Positions 51,325 to 61,724 of a DNA stretch of 64,000 bases are shown one piece after another. Both the position numbers and the translations under genes were made by a program. Position 1 is the first letter of the stretch. Each line of letters begins with the position of its first letter. The notes under the pieces are model-generated. The model was not told the origin of the DNA, did not search any database, and was given only the letters and a program-made list of their open reading frames with translations. The stretch spans positions 124,001 to 188,000 of the forward strand of contig NZ_VWXX01000001.1 in the NCBI RefSeq assembly GCF_008632335.1. Direction: 5' to 3'. This DNA comes from Thiohalocapsa marina. GTDB taxonomy: Bacteria; Pseudomonadota; Gammaproteobacteria; Chromatiales; Chromatiaceae.

Positions 51325-52599
51325 TCAGGTCCGCACGTGCCCGTCGCCCAGCACCACGAACTTCACCGATGTGAGCCCGTCCAGTCCCACCGGGCCGCGC
51401 GCATGGAACTTGTCGGTGCTGATGCCGATCTCGGCGCCGAGCCCGTACTCGAAGCCATCGGCGAAGCGCGTGGAGGCGTTGACCATGACCGAGCTTGAAT
51501 CCACCTCGCGCAGAAAGCGCCGGGCGCGGCCATAGTCCTCGGTGACGATGCTGTCGGTATGGTGCGAGCCGTGGTGCTCGATGTGATCGATGGCGGCATC
51601 CATGTCGGCCACCACCCGGATCGCCAGGATCGGCGCCAGGTATTCGGTGTCCCAGTCTGCATCGCTCGCCGGCGCGACGCCCTCCACCAGGGCCCGGGTG
51701 CGCGGGCAGCCGCGCAGCTCCACGCCCTTCTCCATCAGCGCCACCGCCAGTCGCGGCAGCACGGCGTCAGCAATCCCTTGCGCTACCAGCAGGGTCTCCA
51801 TGGTGTTGCAGGTGCCGTAGCGCTGGGTCTTGGCGTTCATTGCCACCGCGAAGGCCTTGTCCGGATCGGCGCGGTCGTCGATGTAGACATGGCAGATGCC
51901 GTCCAGGTGCTTGATCACCGGCACCCGGGCATCACGGCTGATGCGTTCGATCAGGCCCTTGCCGCCACGGGGAATGATGACGTCGATGTGCTCCGGACGG
52001 GTGATCATCTGGCCCACCGCGGCGCGGTCCGTGGTCTGCAGCACCTGCACCGCGTCGGCGGGCAGGCCGGCGCGCTCGAGTCCTCGCTGGATGCAGCCGG
52101 CGATGGCCTGGTTGGACTGGAATGCCTCGGAGCCCCCGCGCAGCACGGTGGCGTTGCCGGACTTGAGGCACAGTGCCGCGGCATCGGCGGTGACATTGGG
52201 CCTTGACTCGTAGATGATGCCGACCACCCCCAGCGGCACCCGCATGCGCCCGACCTGGATGCCCGAGGGGCGATAATTGAGATCGGTGATGGCGCCGATG
52301 GGGTCCGGCAGGCCGGCGATCTGGGCCAGGCCCTCGATCATGGCGTCGATGCGCGGCGGGGTCAGTTCCAGCCGGTCGAGCAGCGCCGCATCCAGGCCCT
52401 TGTCGGCACCGGCCTTCAGGTCTGCGGCGTTGGCCTGCACCAGGTCAGCGCGCTGCCGGTCCAGATCCTCGGCAATGGCCGTCAGGGCAGCATTCTTGGC
52501 CGCGGTCTCGGCGCGGGCCATCTGTCGCGATGCCGCCCGGGCGCGCTGACCGACCTCGGTCATGTAGGTGTCGACGGCGGTGATTTCAGAACTGGCCAT
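51325..52599 (-). CDS. proA: Glutamate-5-semialdehyde dehydrogenase
   Basis: ProA, 424 residues, reduces glutamyl-5-phosphate in proline synthesis. The catalytic Cys lies in [12 protein letters not shown], and [18 protein letters not shown] and [10 protein letters not shown] are further markers. The start at 52599 ([13 protein letters not shown]) fits the family length; the frame extends upstream through antisense holA and is ignored. proB is not adjacent. Confidence 0.95.
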   Translation of the reverse strand: MASSEITAVDTYMTEVGQRARAASRQMARAETAAKNAALTAIAEDLDRQRADLVQANAADLKAGADKGLDAALLDRLELTPPRIDAMIEGLAQIAGLPDPIGAITDLNYRPSGIQVGRMRVPLGVVGIIYESRPNVTADAAALCLKSGNATVLRGGSEAFQSNQAIAGCIQRGLERAGLPADAVQVLQTTDRAAVGQMITRPEHIDVIIPRGGKGLIERISRDARVPVIKHLDGICHVYIDDRADPDKAFAVAMNAKTQRYGTCNTMETLLVAQGIADAVLPRLAVALMEKGVELRGCPRTRALVEGVAPASDADWDTEYLAPILAIRVVADMDAAIDHIEHHGSHHTDSIVTEDYGRARRFLREVDSSSVMVNASTRFADGFEYGLGAEIGISTDKFHARGPVGLDGLTSVKFVVLGDGHVRT

Positions 52600-52652
52600 A
52601 ACAGGTCTCTTGAACAGTGATCGGTGGGATGTTTTCGGTTTTCGTGACGAAA

Positions 52653-53666
52653 TCAGCGACCAGGCGCCGCGGCAAGGCCCTCGGCGATGCCGGTCAGCAG
52701 CGTCCAGGGGTCGGCGGGATGCTGCCCCTTGATGGCCAGATCGGCCTCGGCACAGCGCTCCAGCAACGACCACAGGTGCGGCAGCGGATAGCGTCGGGCG
52801 GCCGTGATCACCGCCTGCCGGCGCGAATCGAACACCTGATGCGCCCGCAGCACCGGCGCCAGATCCTGACGCTGCGCCAACGCAAAGGCCACCGCCGCCA
52901 GCTTGCGGATCTCCCGCGCCAGCACCCACAGCACCAGCGGCTCTGCGGTGCCTTCCGTGGCCAGCCCGCGCAGCACCCGGTCGGCGCGGACCCGGTCGCC
53001 CGCCAGCGCGGCGTCGGTGAGATCGAACAGGCTGTAGCGGGCGCTGTCGGTCACCGCCGCGAGCAGCGACTCGGCATCCAGCGGCCCCGGCTGGCATAGC
53101 AGGCGGAGCTTCTCGATCTCCTGCGCACCGGCCAGCAGATGGCCCTCGACCCGCTCGGCCAGCAGCGCCACCGCCTCCGGTGTGGGCTGGAAGCCGGCCG
53201 CCTGCAGCCGTGCGCGCAACCACTGGTGCAGTTGCTGACCCTGCAGCAGCCGGACCTGCACGATGACGCCCACCCGCTCCAGCGCCTCGGCCCATTTCGA
53301 CTTGAGCGTCTTCCAGTCCAGCCCCGGGGCCAGGATCAGCAGCAGCACATCGTCGCTGACCCGCTCGCAGTACCGGCGCAGGGCATCGGAGCCCTCGCGC
53401 CCGACGCCGTCGCCGCTGATGCGCAGTTCGATCAGACGCCGCTCGGCGAACAGCGACAAGGCTCCGGCCTCCGCCGCCAGCGATGACCAGTCGAACTGCT
53501 GCCCGTGCTCGAGGCGAGTCCGTTCGCTGAAGCCCCGATCCCGAGCAGCGCGGCGGATCGCATCCGCCGCCTCACCCAGTTGCAGGGGCTCGTCGCCGAA
53601 CAGCAGGTACACCGGGGCCAGTCCCTGGGTCAGGGCCTGCTCCAGTTGGGCTGGCGCGCAGCGCAT
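52653..53666 (-). CDS. holA: DNA polymerase III, delta subunit
   Basis: HolA, 337 residues, is the clamp-loader wrench that opens the beta clamp. It starts [12 protein letters not shown] and has [21 protein letters not shown], with AAA+-like lobes and the conserved end [12 protein letters not shown]. It lies in the usual leuS-lptE-holA-(proA)-nadD block, 14 bp from lptE. Confidence 0.94.
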   Translation of the reverse strand: MRCAPAQLEQALTQGLAPVYLLFGDEPLQLGEAADAIRRAARDRGFSERTRLEHGQQFDWSSLAAEAGALSLFAERRLIELRISGDGVGREGSDALRRYCERVSDDVLLLILAPGLDWKTLKSKWAEALERVGVIVQVRLLQGQQLHQWLRARLQAAGFQPTPEAVALLAERVEGHLLAGAQEIEKLRLLCQPGPLDAESLLAAVTDSARYSLFDLTDAALAGDRVRADRVLRGLATEGTAEPLVLWVLAREIRKLAAVAFALAQRQDLAPVLRAHQVFDSRRQAVITAARRYPLPHLWSLLERCAEADLAIKGQHPADPWTLLTGIAEGLAAAPGR

Positions 53667-53680
53667 GGCCGGCGGTGCCG

Positions 53681-54283
53681 CTAACTAGCCGGTACGCCGC
53701 CGCCGGGGGCCTTCGACGGCGTCCTGCCGGACGCCGCTCCCCGGGCGGTCAGGGCCGCACGCAGGCGCAACAGGACCTGGTCCGCCGCGTCGTTGGCCAG
53801 ATCCTGGTAGATGATATCGGACTCTTCCTGCTTGCCGAGCACGGACACGTCCGGATTGTCGTCGAAGGTGCGCTCCAGCACGATGGACTGCGGCGGCATC
53901 AGCACATTGCCCTGGTCGTCGCGGGCGTCGAACCGCACCCGATAGGTGAGCACATAGGCCAGCGCGCGGCCGTTACGATCCAGCGCCACCACGCGCGAAT
54001 CGCGCGATTCGGACAGGATGCGCAGGACCATGCCTGCCTTGGTGGCATCGCGGGTGGTCTGTACGCCGCTGCCCGGCAGCCGACTCTCGATGGCCCAGCC
54101 CACCAGCCCGCCGGACTGCACATACAGCGGCGACAGGTCCGGCGGGATGTCGACCGCGCCGCGCAACTGGAAGCCGCAGCCACCCAGCGTCAGCGTCAGG
54201 CCCAGTATCAGCACCAATGCCGGCACCAGCCGGTTGCTGTGACGGGCGCCGGATGCCGCTGTCCTGGATCGAACCCTGGTCAT
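53681..54283 (-). CDS. lptE: LPS assembly lipoprotein LptE
   Basis: LptE (RlpB), 200 residues, plugs the LptD barrel and delivers LPS to the outer membrane. The signal peptide ends [10 protein letters not shown], a lipobox with the typical GFxLRG after Cys. The start overlaps the leuS stop by 4 bp. The C-terminal tail ([11 protein letters not shown]) is low complexity. Confidence 0.93.
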   Translation of the reverse strand: MTRVRSRTAASGARHSNRLVPALVLILGLTLTLGGCGFQLRGAVDIPPDLSPLYVQSGGLVGWAIESRLPGSGVQTTRDATKAGMVLRILSESRDSRVVALDRNGRALAYVLTYRVRFDARDDQGNVLMPPQSIVLERTFDDNPDVSVLGKQEESDIIYQDLANDAADQVLLRLRAALTARGAASGRTPSKAPGGGVPAS

Positions 54284-56856
54284 TTCGCCACCACGTTCAC
54301 CAGCTTGTTCGGCACGACGATGACCTTGCGCACCGTGGCCCCTTCGATGAAGCGCTGCACGTTGGCATTGGCCAGCGCGGCCTGCTCGATGGCGGCCTTG
54401 TCCGCCTCGGCGGGCACCTGCACCTTGCCGCGGACCTTGCCGTTGACCTGCACCACATAGTCCACCGTGTCCTGCTGCAGCGCGCCCTCGTCCACCGCCG
54501 GCCAGGCCGAGGCGAGGATATCGTCGCCAAAACCGAGCTCCCGCCACAGGTGATGCGTGACATGGGGCGCGATGGGGGCCAGCAGCCGCAGCACGATGGA
54601 CAGCCCCTCGCGCAACACGGCCCGTCCGCCGCCGGTTTCGGCATCGGTGTCGAGCCGGTAGAGCACGTTGACCATGGTCATGCAGGCCGACACGACGGTG
54701 TTGAACTGGTGTCGCTGGAAGTCGAATAACGCCTTCTTCAGCGCCATGTGCAGTTCGCGGCGCGCCGCCGCCGCGGCCTCGTCCAGGGCTTCGGCCCGGA
54801 CCGCTGCGTCGACATCGGCAATCTCCCCCGCCCTGCCCACGGCAAGGGCCCAGAGCCGCTTCAGAAACCGGGAGGCGCCCTCCACGCCCTCGTCGTTCCA
54901 CTCCAGCGACTGGTCCGGCGGCGATGTGAACATGGTGTACAAGCGCACGGTATCGGCGCCGTAGCGGGCGATCAGCGCCTCCGGGTCGACGCCGTTGTTC
55001 TTGGATTTGGACATCTTCTCGATGCCGCCGAAGGTCACCGGCTGGCCATCGTCCCGCAGCACCGCGCTGATCAACTTGCCCTTGTCGTCGCGTTCGACTT
55101 CCACATCGGCGGGGTTGAACCACTGCTTGCGACCGTCGGCATCCTCGCGGTACCAGGTCTCGGCCACCACCATGCCCTGGGTGAGCAGGTTGGCGAACGG
55201 CTCATCGCAGTCCACCAGGCCCTCGTCGCGCATCAGCTTGTGGAAGAAGCGCGCATACAGCAGATGCAGCACCGCGTGCTCGATGCCGCCGACGTACTGG
55301 TCCACCGGCAGCCAGTAACGCGCCCGCTTGTCGAGCATGGCGCTGTCGCAGTCCGGCGAGCAGTAGCGGGCGTAGTACCAGCTGGACTCGAAGAAGGTGT
55401 CGAAGGTGTCCGTCTCCCGGGTCTCGCCCCCGGGCAGCATGGCGAACGCCTCCATCTTCTTCAAAGGCGAGCCGGAACCGTCGACGATGACGTCCTCCGG
55501 CAGGCGCACCGGCAGGTCCGTCTCGGCCCGCACATCACCGTCGGCGGTGCGCACCACCGGAATCGGACAGCCCCAGTAGCGCTGGCGCGAGACACCCCAG
55601 TCGCGCAGGCGGAAATTGACCCGTTTCCGGCCCTTGCCGTGGGTCTCGAGCCAGTCGGCGACGGCATCGAAGGCCTGCGCCGAGGTCAGGCCGTCGAACG
55701 GGCCGGAGTTCACCAGCACGCCCTTGTCGACGAAGGCCGCGGTATCGATGCCGCAGGGGCTGTCGTCGGCGGAGACGATGACCGGCCGCTTGGGGATGCC
55801 GTAGCGCTCGGCGAACTCCCAGTCACGTTGGTCGTGGGCCGGTACCGCCATCACCGCGCCGGTGCCGTAGCCCATCAGCACGAAGTTGGCCGCGAACACC
55901 GGCACCGCCTCGCCGGTGATCGGATGCCGCGCATTCAGCCCCAGTGGGTGGCCCTTCTTCTCCATGGTCTCGAGCTCGGCCTCGGAGATGCCGCCCTGGC
56001 GACAGTCATCGATGAAGGCCGCCAGCGACGCATTGCCGGCGGCGGCCCGCCGCGCCAGCGGATGCTCCGCGGCCACCGCCACGTAGGTCACGCCCATGAC
56101 GGTGTCCGGGCGCGTGGTGTAGATGCCCAGCGTCTCTTCCGAGCCCTCGATACCGAACTCCATGTAGACGCCCTCGGAGCGCCCGATCCAGTTGCGCTGC
56201 ATGGTGCGCACCTGTTCCGGCCAGCCGTCCAGGCCGTCGATGGCGTCGAGCAGCTCCTGGGCATAGTCGGTGATGCGCACCGCCCATTGTTCGATCTCGC
56301 GCTTCTCCACCGGGGCGCCGGAGCGCCAGCCACGGCCGTCGATGACCTGTTCGTTGGCCAGCACCGTCTGATCCACCGGGTCCCAGTTCACCGTTGCTGT
56401 GGCGCGGTAGGCCAGGCCCTTCTGCATCAGGCGCGTGAACAGCCACTGTTCCCAGCGGTAATAGTCCGGATCGCAGGTGGCCAGCTCGCGCGACCAGTCG
56501 TAGCCGAACCCCAGGCGTTTCAGCTGCTCCTTCATGTAGGCGATGTTGGACCGGGTCCACTGCGACGGCGGAATGCCCTTCTGGATGGCGGCATTCTCCG
56601 CCGGCAGGCCAAAGGCGTCCCAGCCCATGGGCTGCAGCACGTTCTTGCCCAGCATCCGCTGATACCGGGCAATGACGTCACCGATGGTGTAGTTGCGCAC
56701 ATGCCCCATGTGCAACCGACCGGACGGGTACGGAAACATCGACAGGCAGTAGAATTTCTCCCGCTCGGGATCCTCGACGGCGCGGAATGTCTGCTGCTGC
56801 TCCCAGTGCGCCTGGGCCGCGTCCTCGATGGCACGCGGATCGTACTCGGTCTGCAT
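54280..56856 (-). CDS. leuS: Leucyl-tRNA synthetase
   Basis: LeuS, 858 residues, charges tRNA-Leu. The HIGH-type motif is [13 protein letters not shown], and [12 protein letters not shown] is the second catalytic motif. The CP1 editing domain has TTRPDTVMG. Length equals the gammaproteobacterial norm. It heads the lptE-holA block. Confidence 0.97.
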   Translation of the reverse strand: MQTEYDPRAIEDAAQAHWEQQQTFRAVEDPEREKFYCLSMFPYPSGRLHMGHVRNYTIGDVIARYQRMLGKNVLQPMGWDAFGLPAENAAIQKGIPPSQWTRSNIAYMKEQLKRLGFGYDWSRELATCDPDYYRWEQWLFTRLMQKGLAYRATATVNWDPVDQTVLANEQVIDGRGWRSGAPVEKREIEQWAVRITDYAQELLDAIDGLDGWPEQVRTMQRNWIGRSEGVYMEFGIEGSEETLGIYTTRPDTVMGVTYVAVAAEHPLARRAAAGNASLAAFIDDCRQGGISEAELETMEKKGHPLGLNARHPITGEAVPVFAANFVLMGYGTGAVMAVPAHDQRDWEFAERYGIPKRPVIVSADDSPCGIDTAAFVDKGVLVNSGPFDGLTSAQAFDAVADWLETHGKGRKRVNFRLRDWGVSRQRYWGCPIPVVRTADGDVRAETDLPVRLPEDVIVDGSGSPLKKMEAFAMLPGGETRETDTFDTFFESSWYYARYCSPDCDSAMLDKRARYWLPVDQYVGGIEHAVLHLLYARFFHKLMRDEGLVDCDEPFANLLTQGMVVAETWYREDADGRKQWFNPADVEVERDDKGKLISAVLRDDGQPVTFGGIEKMSKSKNNGVDPEALIARYGADTVRLYTMFTSPPDQSLEWNDEGVEGASRFLKRLWALAVGRAGEIADVDAAVRAEALDEAAAAARRELHMALKKALFDFQRHQFNTVVSACMTMVNVLYRLDTDAETGGGRAVLREGLSIVLRLLAPIAPHVTHHLWRELGFGDDILASAWPAVDEGALQQDTVDYVVQVNGKVRGKVQVPAEADKAAIEQAALANANVQRFIEGATVRKVIVVPNKLVNVVAK

Positions 56857-57189
56857 CGGAATGGGTCTCTGAAAAGGCTGAGAGGAGACCGCAGCATCGG
56901 CTGCGGTGTGCGTCTAGCGACGACGTTTGGCGACGACAGGGATCTAGGATACCGCACCCGCCCAACCTGCGGCGACCTCGGCGCCGACGCTCGACAATTT
57001 CCAGATTCAAACCGCAGAGGCCCAGCGCACGCAGAGACCATCCAGCGTTTTCCTAAGCTTCTCTGCGTGCGCTTTGCGTACTCTGTGTCTTTGCGGTTGA
57101 TCGAGCTGCGGCAGAGCGTCGAATTTGAAATCGCTGGCCGTCGCTGGCACCGTTTGCGTCGCAGCCGCGGCATCGGGTAAGGTCCGTGG
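56857..57189. other. 333-bp gene-free region upstream of leuS
   Basis: It contains a dispersed repeat (56993-57137) and the divergent promoters of leuS and the L,D-transpeptidase gene. No T-box-like or other leader could be made out. Confidence 0.6.
56993..57137 (-). repeat. CGCAGAG/CTCTGCG dispersed element, copy 2
   Basis: About 145 bp matching 61500-61641 in reverse orientation along most of its length, including AACCGCAAAGACACAGAG, TTAGGAA and the end sequence TTTGAATCTGGAA. The centre folds as an imperfect hairpin. The core is shared with 23721-23808. Confidence 0.8.
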
Positions 57190-58398
57190 ATGACTGGCCA
57201 TCGGCCGCCGCGATTCCAGCATCTCATCATGCCCCACAGCCCGACCCGGTCCGATCTCCGGTGGACGGCGAAACGCGTTTCTCCGATTCGCGCCGCCGTT
57301 GCGGGCATGCTGTGCGTTGCGCTGATCCTCCCAGGCGGCTGTGCACAGCGGCAATACCAGGGACGGCCCGCCGCGGCGGTGACGGATGCGTCCGTTGCCG
57401 ACAGCCGGTCCATCCCGGAGCCGCAAGAGGACCCGCCCGAGCCTGGCCAGTTGTACGACTGGAGCGGACACGGCCGCGCGATCAGCCACATTGTCATCGA
57501 CACCAACGAGCAGAAGGCGCGCTTCTACGACGGCGTCGAGCAGGTCGGCTGGACCACCATCGCCTCGGGCGTTGCCCGCCATGCGACGCCCCGGGGCGAA
57601 TTCGCGATCCTTGAAAAGGTTAGCAAGAAGCGCTCCAACCTCTACGGCAAGATCGTGGACAGCAACGGCAAGGTGGTCAAGCACAGTGCGTCGAATCGCG
57701 ATCCGGTGCCCGAGGGCGGTCGCTTCATCGGCGCCAGCATGCCGCATTTCATGCGCATGACCTACGACGGCATCGGCATGCACGCCGGCCCTATTCCCCG
57801 CCCCGGATACCCGGCCTCCCACGGCTGCATCCGCATGCCCAAGACCGTGGCCGAGGCGGTGTTCAACCATGCCAGCACCGGCACCCGCGTGACCGTGGTC
57901 GGCAACGGCCCGGACTATGGCAACTATGCCGAGCGCATCGCCCGACAGCGGGCGACGGCAAAGACCCGATCCAACGGCAACACGGCGGCCAGCACATCCA
58001 GCCGTTCGTCCGGCACGACTGCCGGCGGCCAGCAACGCACTGCGGCCTCATCGTCGGCGCCGGCACCGACCCCGGCTTCAACACCGGTGCCGGTTGCAGC
58101 CCCGGCCACAGCTGACACCGGAGCAACCCCGACTCCGCGTTCGGTTGCGGCTCCAGAGCAACGCGCGGATTGGGACCAGGACCAGGACCAGAATCAGGAT
58201 CAGGCCCAGCCACGAGAAGGCGTCCGCGCCACAACGGACCCCGCCGCCGACCTCGCCGGTAGCGGCAACGACAGCAACGACGCGCCCGGCTACATCCTGC
58301 TGCCGGCGCGGGTCGTCGGCACCGAGGACAGCGCACAACACGATGGGCCAGCGCCAACCGACGCAAAAACTCGGACTGGGGTCGAAGCAGCCCGGTAG
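57190..58398 (+). CDS. L,D-transpeptidase (YkuD) lipoprotein
   Basis: A 402-residue protein. A long N-terminus leads to the lipobox LPGGC. The YkuD domain (about 95-240) has GIGMHAGP and the catalytic SHGCIRMP. It would make 3-3 crosslinks in peptidoglycan or attach lipoproteins. The last 150 residues are a Ser/Thr/Pro/Ala linker and an acidic DQDQDQNQDQ stretch, likely disordered. ATG 57190 has AAGG before it; ATG 57229 is an alternative. Confidence 0.85.
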   Translation: MTGHRPPRFQHLIMPHSPTRSDLRWTAKRVSPIRAAVAGMLCVALILPGGCAQRQYQGRPAAAVTDASVADSRSIPEPQEDPPEPGQLYDWSGHGRAISHIVIDTNEQKARFYDGVEQVGWTTIASGVARHATPRGEFAILEKVSKKRSNLYGKIVDSNGKVVKHSASNRDPVPEGGRFIGASMPHFMRMTYDGIGMHAGPIPRPGYPASHGCIRMPKTVAEAVFNHASTGTRVTVVGNGPDYGNYAERIARQRATAKTRSNGNTAASTSSRSSGTTAGGQQRTAASSSAPAPTPASTPVPVAAPATADTGATPTPRSVAAPEQRADWDQDQDQNQDQAQPREGVRATTDPAADLAGSGNDSNDAPGYILLPARVVGTEDSAQHDGPAPTDAKTRTGVEAAR

Positions 58399-58449
58399 CG
58401 GCGGAAAGCAGCCGTCCAAACCCAGCGCGCACGCCCGTGTCAACCGGTA

Positions 58450-58455
58450 TATAAT
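58450..58455 (+). promoter_or_regulatory. -10 box of the tRNA-Arg promoter
   Basis: A perfect TATAAT lies 20 bp before the tRNA. No clear -35 is seen at 17-bp spacing. Confidence 0.6.
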
Positions 58456-58474
58456 CGGCGGCTGCGCAGAACCC

Positions 58475-58550
58475 GCCCTCGTAGCTCAGGGGATAGAGCA
58501 ACCGCCTCCTAAGCGGTAGGTCGCAGGTTCAATTCCTGCCGAGGGCGCCA
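58475..58550 (+). tRNA. tRNA-Arg (CCT anticodon)
   Basis: A 76-nt cloverleaf: acceptor stem GCCCTCG/CGAGGGC, D-arm with GCTC...GAGC, anticodon arm ACCGC-CTCCTAA-GCGGT giving anticodon CCT, T-arm GCAGG-TTCAATT-CCTGC, and an encoded CCA end (58548-58550). It reads the rare AGG codon. Confidence 0.95.
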
Positions 58551-58772
58551 ATACTCCCTCCAGCAAGCCCAGGTGCGTCTCGTCTGCGTCTCGTCTACGA
58601 AGACCTCCAGGCCGTCTTGGCCACAGGGGTGCTGTTCCCACGCCCTACCGACCCGCATGGGCAGGTCTGTACCCCGATTCTTGCCATCCCATCCCGCCTG
58701 CAGGCGTCTGTTCTGCCGGCCGAGGTATCTGATCGCGTTCATGCAGATGCGCGACGCGCTGGTGGGCGGATA

Positions 58773-58801
58773 AGGCCGAGCCCTGTTTTGTAGCTCGGCC
58801 T
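58773..58801. terminator. Hairpin AGGCCGAGC/GCTCGGCCT
   Basis: Perfect 9-bp arms with an 11-base loop containing TTTT, lying between the tRNA and the VWA gene. It could end both transcripts, though no T run follows the stem. Confidence 0.4.
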
Positions 58802-58831
58802 AAGGAGATGGCCGGGTTTCCTGCCCCGCAC

Positions 58832-58860
58832 GGGAAGCGCCGAATAAATCAGCGCTTCCC
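58832..58860. repeat. 29-bp REP-like palindrome, copy 2
   Basis: GGGAAGCGCCGA and TCAGCGCTTCCC arms around a short AT centre. It matches 37191-37219 in reverse at 26 of 29 bases. Confidence 0.8.
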
Positions 58861-58887
58861 TGATGGCCTGGGATCCGCTCGCCAGCG

Positions 58888-60348
58888 TCAATCAAGCACC
58901 AGCTTGCGGCCAAAGGGGTGCGGCCTCTCCGCCTGCACCGCCGGCACGGCCCAGAGCACCGGGAAGCGCGGACGATACTGGGCCGGACCGTCCAGGTCGG
59001 TGAGAAAGACGCCGATGTCCGGCGCATGGCGCTCGGCCTCGCGCAGCAGGGGCGAGAAGTCGGTGCCGCCGCCACCCTGAAAGCGGATCTCGCGCAGGTT
59101 CGAGCGGCCCGGGGCGAAGTGCTCCACGGCGCTGACCCGCTGGTCGCCGACGATGACCACCAGCCCGGCCTCCAGCCGGCGGCTGATGGCCTCGATCTCG
59201 GTGGCGAAGCGACCCAGCAACGGGTCCTCGACGGAGCCGGAGACATCCACCATGACCACCAGCCGCGCCACGGCCCGACTGGCGCTGGTGCCGGGCTCCC
59301 AGGGCATTCGCAGGCGCCCGCAGCGCCCCTGATTGGCCACATAGGAGCGCGCCGGCCGCGACCAGGAGCGGTCCGGCTGATGCGACAATCCCCGCGCGAG
59401 CTGCGTCCGCAACAGCTGCTCCCAGGGCGTGCGGACCTTGGGCAGATCGGCGATCAGCGCACGCAGCATCGAATGGGCGCCATCGCCGGCGTGCCCGCGG
59501 ACGATACGCTCGCGCCACTCCCGGGCCTGCTCCGCCTGCTGCTCGGGTTGCTGCCCGTCATCCGGCGCCGGCAGCAGGTCACGCAGGATGCTGGATCCCA
59601 TGCGCCGGGCCCGGGCCGCCCGCGGTCCATCCTCGCGGAGGCCCTCCCGGAAGCGGGCAGACGCCTCCTCGATGGTCTCGTCGGCCGACTTCGCAGAACC
59701 TTGGGATTGCCCTTGCTGGCGTTGTGCCGCACCGCCCTGCCCGCTCCGGCGCTGGTCAGCCTGTCCGTCGCCATCCCCGCCCTGCCCAGAATCACGCCCG
59801 GCACCACTGCCGGCGCGCCGTCCGGCCATGGGCCCCCGGGCGCCGGAGCGGCGATCATCGATGGCGCGATAGAGCCGCTCCAGATCCCACTCCAGCAACG
59901 ACTTCTCCACCCCTTGGCGGATGTCCAGCACGGAGGCCAGAAGCTCCTCGAGCAGCACCGAGCCCTGGGGCAGCTCCAGCCAGCTCAGATGGCTCAGGGT
60001 GCTGTTGACGATGGCATCGGCGCAGATGTTGAACAGCGCGTCGTCGACGTCGCCGCGCAACCGCCGCAGGGCCGCGCGCCGCTGTGGATGCTGCAACGCC
60101 ACATGCAGCACCTGGTGCGCCACCAGACCGGTCTGCACCGGCAGGGGCAACGTCTCGAAGGCGGCGCCGTAGAAGATCGTGCTGCCGTCATTGGCGGCGA
60201 ACAGGGCGTCCGGTTCGTGCGGCTGCGCCTCGGTCGCATCCAGGCTGAGGTCGCGATGCCGGATCCAGAGCGCCAGCCCGCCGGTGGACGGTGCATATTC
60301 GACCATGCGCTGGATGGCCCGGGTGCCGCGATGGCTGTGGATGGCCAC
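58888..60348 (-). CDS. DUF2201 metallopeptidase-like protein with VWA-like domain
   Basis: A 486-residue protein. The N-terminal part (to about 150) has VAHQVLHVALQHPQRR, an HxxxH-type possible metal site of DUF2201. A disordered Gly/Gln/Asp linker (about 170-240) follows. The C-terminal VWA-like domain has the MIDAS sequence MVDVSGSVED and a later FLTDLDG. The start is GTG at 60348. Encoded 6 bp after a MoxR ATPase; such pairs act in metal insertion or protein assembly. The target is unknown. Confidence 0.85.
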   Translation of the reverse strand: MAIHSHRGTRAIQRMVEYAPSTGGLALWIRHRDLSLDATEAQPHEPDALFAANDGSTIFYGAAFETLPLPVQTGLVAHQVLHVALQHPQRRAALRRLRGDVDDALFNICADAIVNSTLSHLSWLELPQGSVLLEELLASVLDIRQGVEKSLLEWDLERLYRAIDDRRSGARGPMAGRRAGSGAGRDSGQGGDGDGQADQRRSGQGGAAQRQQGQSQGSAKSADETIEEASARFREGLREDGPRAARARRMGSSILRDLLPAPDDGQQPEQQAEQAREWRERIVRGHAGDGAHSMLRALIADLPKVRTPWEQLLRTQLARGLSHQPDRSWSRPARSYVANQGRCGRLRMPWEPGTSASRAVARLVVMVDVSGSVEDPLLGRFATEIEAISRRLEAGLVVIVGDQRVSAVEHFAPGRSNLREIRFQGGGGTDFSPLLREAERHAPDIGVFLTDLDGPAQYRPRFPVLWAVPAVQAERPHPFGRKLVLD

Positions 60349-60354
60349 GGCGGA

Positions 60355-61446
60355 CTAGCCCGCCTCGTCCTGGGCGCGCTGCTCGGCGTAGCGCAGATAG
60401 ACCGGGCTCTGCAGCACGGCGCCCTCCAGTCCGCGCTCCAGCGCCTTCTGGAACAGCAGTTCCATGGCCAGCGTCTGTGCCTCGCGGATGGGCAGGGGCT
60501 CGGTGCTGTCGGCATCGGGCAGCTGGTCGATGATCTCCAGCGCGCGTGTCATGCGCGGCTCATCGGTGGTGACGGCGAGCAGCGCATAGAGCATGCCGTA
60601 GAGCCCATCGAGCGTCTTCGGCAGCAGCGCCGCGGTGGCCTCCCCGGGCTCTGCCTGCAGCAGCTGCAACACATCGGTGCCGGCCTGGATCTCGCGCAGC
60701 ACGCCGAAGAACTCGGCGGCATTGGCCGCGCCGATGCGGCCCTGCACGAAGATGCGCCGGGCGCTGTCGGACAGGTCGGACCTGAGTACGTTGGACACGT
60801 CCTCCCAGCCCCGCGGGCTGGCGCCCACCAGGTGATCATTGGCGAGCTGACTGTGGGTGTCGTCGAGCTTGTCCGGGCGCACCTTCAGATAGGCCATCAC
60901 CTCGGGCGCAAAATCATTGGCCAGGGCGTGGTCGAGGAATGCGTCGATGACCGTCTGCACATTGAAGTGGAACATGCGATCCGCCAGCGCCGTGCCCATG
61001 TCGTGGCTCACCGCGCCGTGGTAGGCCGCGTTGCCGGCCGCCACCACCAGCCAGCCGTCCGGCAACTGGTACTTGCCCACCCGACGGTCCAGGATCAGCG
61101 AGTAGGCGGAGATCTGCAGCCGCTGGTCAGCGGCGGTCAGCTCGTCCAGAAACAGGATCCCCTCGGGCTGCTCAGGGCCCGGCAGGAACTCCGGCGGAAA
61201 CCAGACCGTCTGCTCGCGGCTGTCGTCGGCATAGATGGCGCCGCGGATGTCCACCGGCTCGATGGTGGTCAGGCGCAGGTCCACCAGGGGCGCGCCGAAG
61301 TGCTCGGCCACCTGTCGTACCACGGACGACTTGCCGACGCCGCGCGTGCCCCAGAGCATGGAGGCGCGCCGGCGCAGCGTCGGGTCGGCAAATTGCTCGA
61401 TCAGCGCCTGCCGGACCGCTGCGATCGACACCGGCGGAATGTTCAT
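60355..61446 (-). CDS. MoxR-like AAA+ ATPase
   Basis: A 363-residue ATPase with Walker A GTRGVGKSSVVRQ, Walker B GILFLDELTAA and the sensor region VVAAGNAAYHGAV. It is paired with the VWA protein, as is common for MoxR chaperones. The ATG at 61446 is chosen; a TTG at 61461 is possible. Confidence 0.88.
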   Translation of the reverse strand: MNIPPVSIAAVRQALIEQFADPTLRRRASMLWGTRGVGKSSVVRQVAEHFGAPLVDLRLTTIEPVDIRGAIYADDSREQTVWFPPEFLPGPEQPEGILFLDELTAADQRLQISAYSLILDRRVGKYQLPDGWLVVAAGNAAYHGAVSHDMGTALADRMFHFNVQTVIDAFLDHALANDFAPEVMAYLKVRPDKLDDTHSQLANDHLVGASPRGWEDVSNVLRSDLSDSARRIFVQGRIGAANAAEFFGVLREIQAGTDVLQLLQAEPGEATAALLPKTLDGLYGMLYALLAVTTDEPRMTRALEIIDQLPDADSTEPLPIREAQTLAMELLFQKALERGLEGAVLQSPVYLRYAEQRAQDEAG

Positions 61447-61499
61447 TGGATCAGTATGCAAGGGCTTCCCCTGTTGTTCTTGCGTTCACTGGTCGGTGC

Positions 61500-61641
61500 A
61501 GCAATTTCAAATTTTGCCGCTTTGCCGCAGTTCGATTAACCGCAAAGACACAGAGAACGCAAAGCGCGCGCAGAGACGCTTAGGAACACGCTGGCTGGTC
61601 TCTGCGTTCTCCAGAGCTCTGTGGTTTGAATCTGGAATTGC
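61500..61641 (+). repeat. CGCAGAG dispersed element, copy 3
   Basis: About 142 bp, the reverse complement counterpart of 56993-57137, with ends CAATTTCAAATT and TTTGAATCTGGAATTG. It fills most of the gap upstream of the MoxR gene. Confidence 0.8.
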
Positions 61642-61724
61642 TGCTGGTCGGTGAGATCTGTTTGACATCAGCACATCAGGTCGCCAGGTGTTTTGCCGGG
61701 CTGGCCTGGAGTGTCGTGATGCGC

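Larger units (their letters stand above)
58551..58887. other. 337-bp gene-free region after the tRNA
   Basis: No supported gene. It contains a strong hairpin at 58773-58801 (AGGCCGAGC/GCTCGGCCT) and the REP-like palindrome at 58832-58860. No copy of the tRNA 3' end was seen, so no integration site is apparent. Confidence 0.6.

Noticed and set aside
53681-55123. Long minus-strand frame spanning lptE and much of leuS
   Set aside because: Only the last 200 codons are LptE; the rest is an out-of-frame reading of leuS.
58475-58887. Integrated element at the tRNA-Arg gene
   Set aside because: No integrase and no duplicated tRNA end were found; downstream genes look chromosomal.
58888-61446. MoxR-VWA as an anti-phage or conflict system
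   Set aside because: No effector, protease or nuclease partners; the DUF2201/MoxR pair is common in ordinary genomes.
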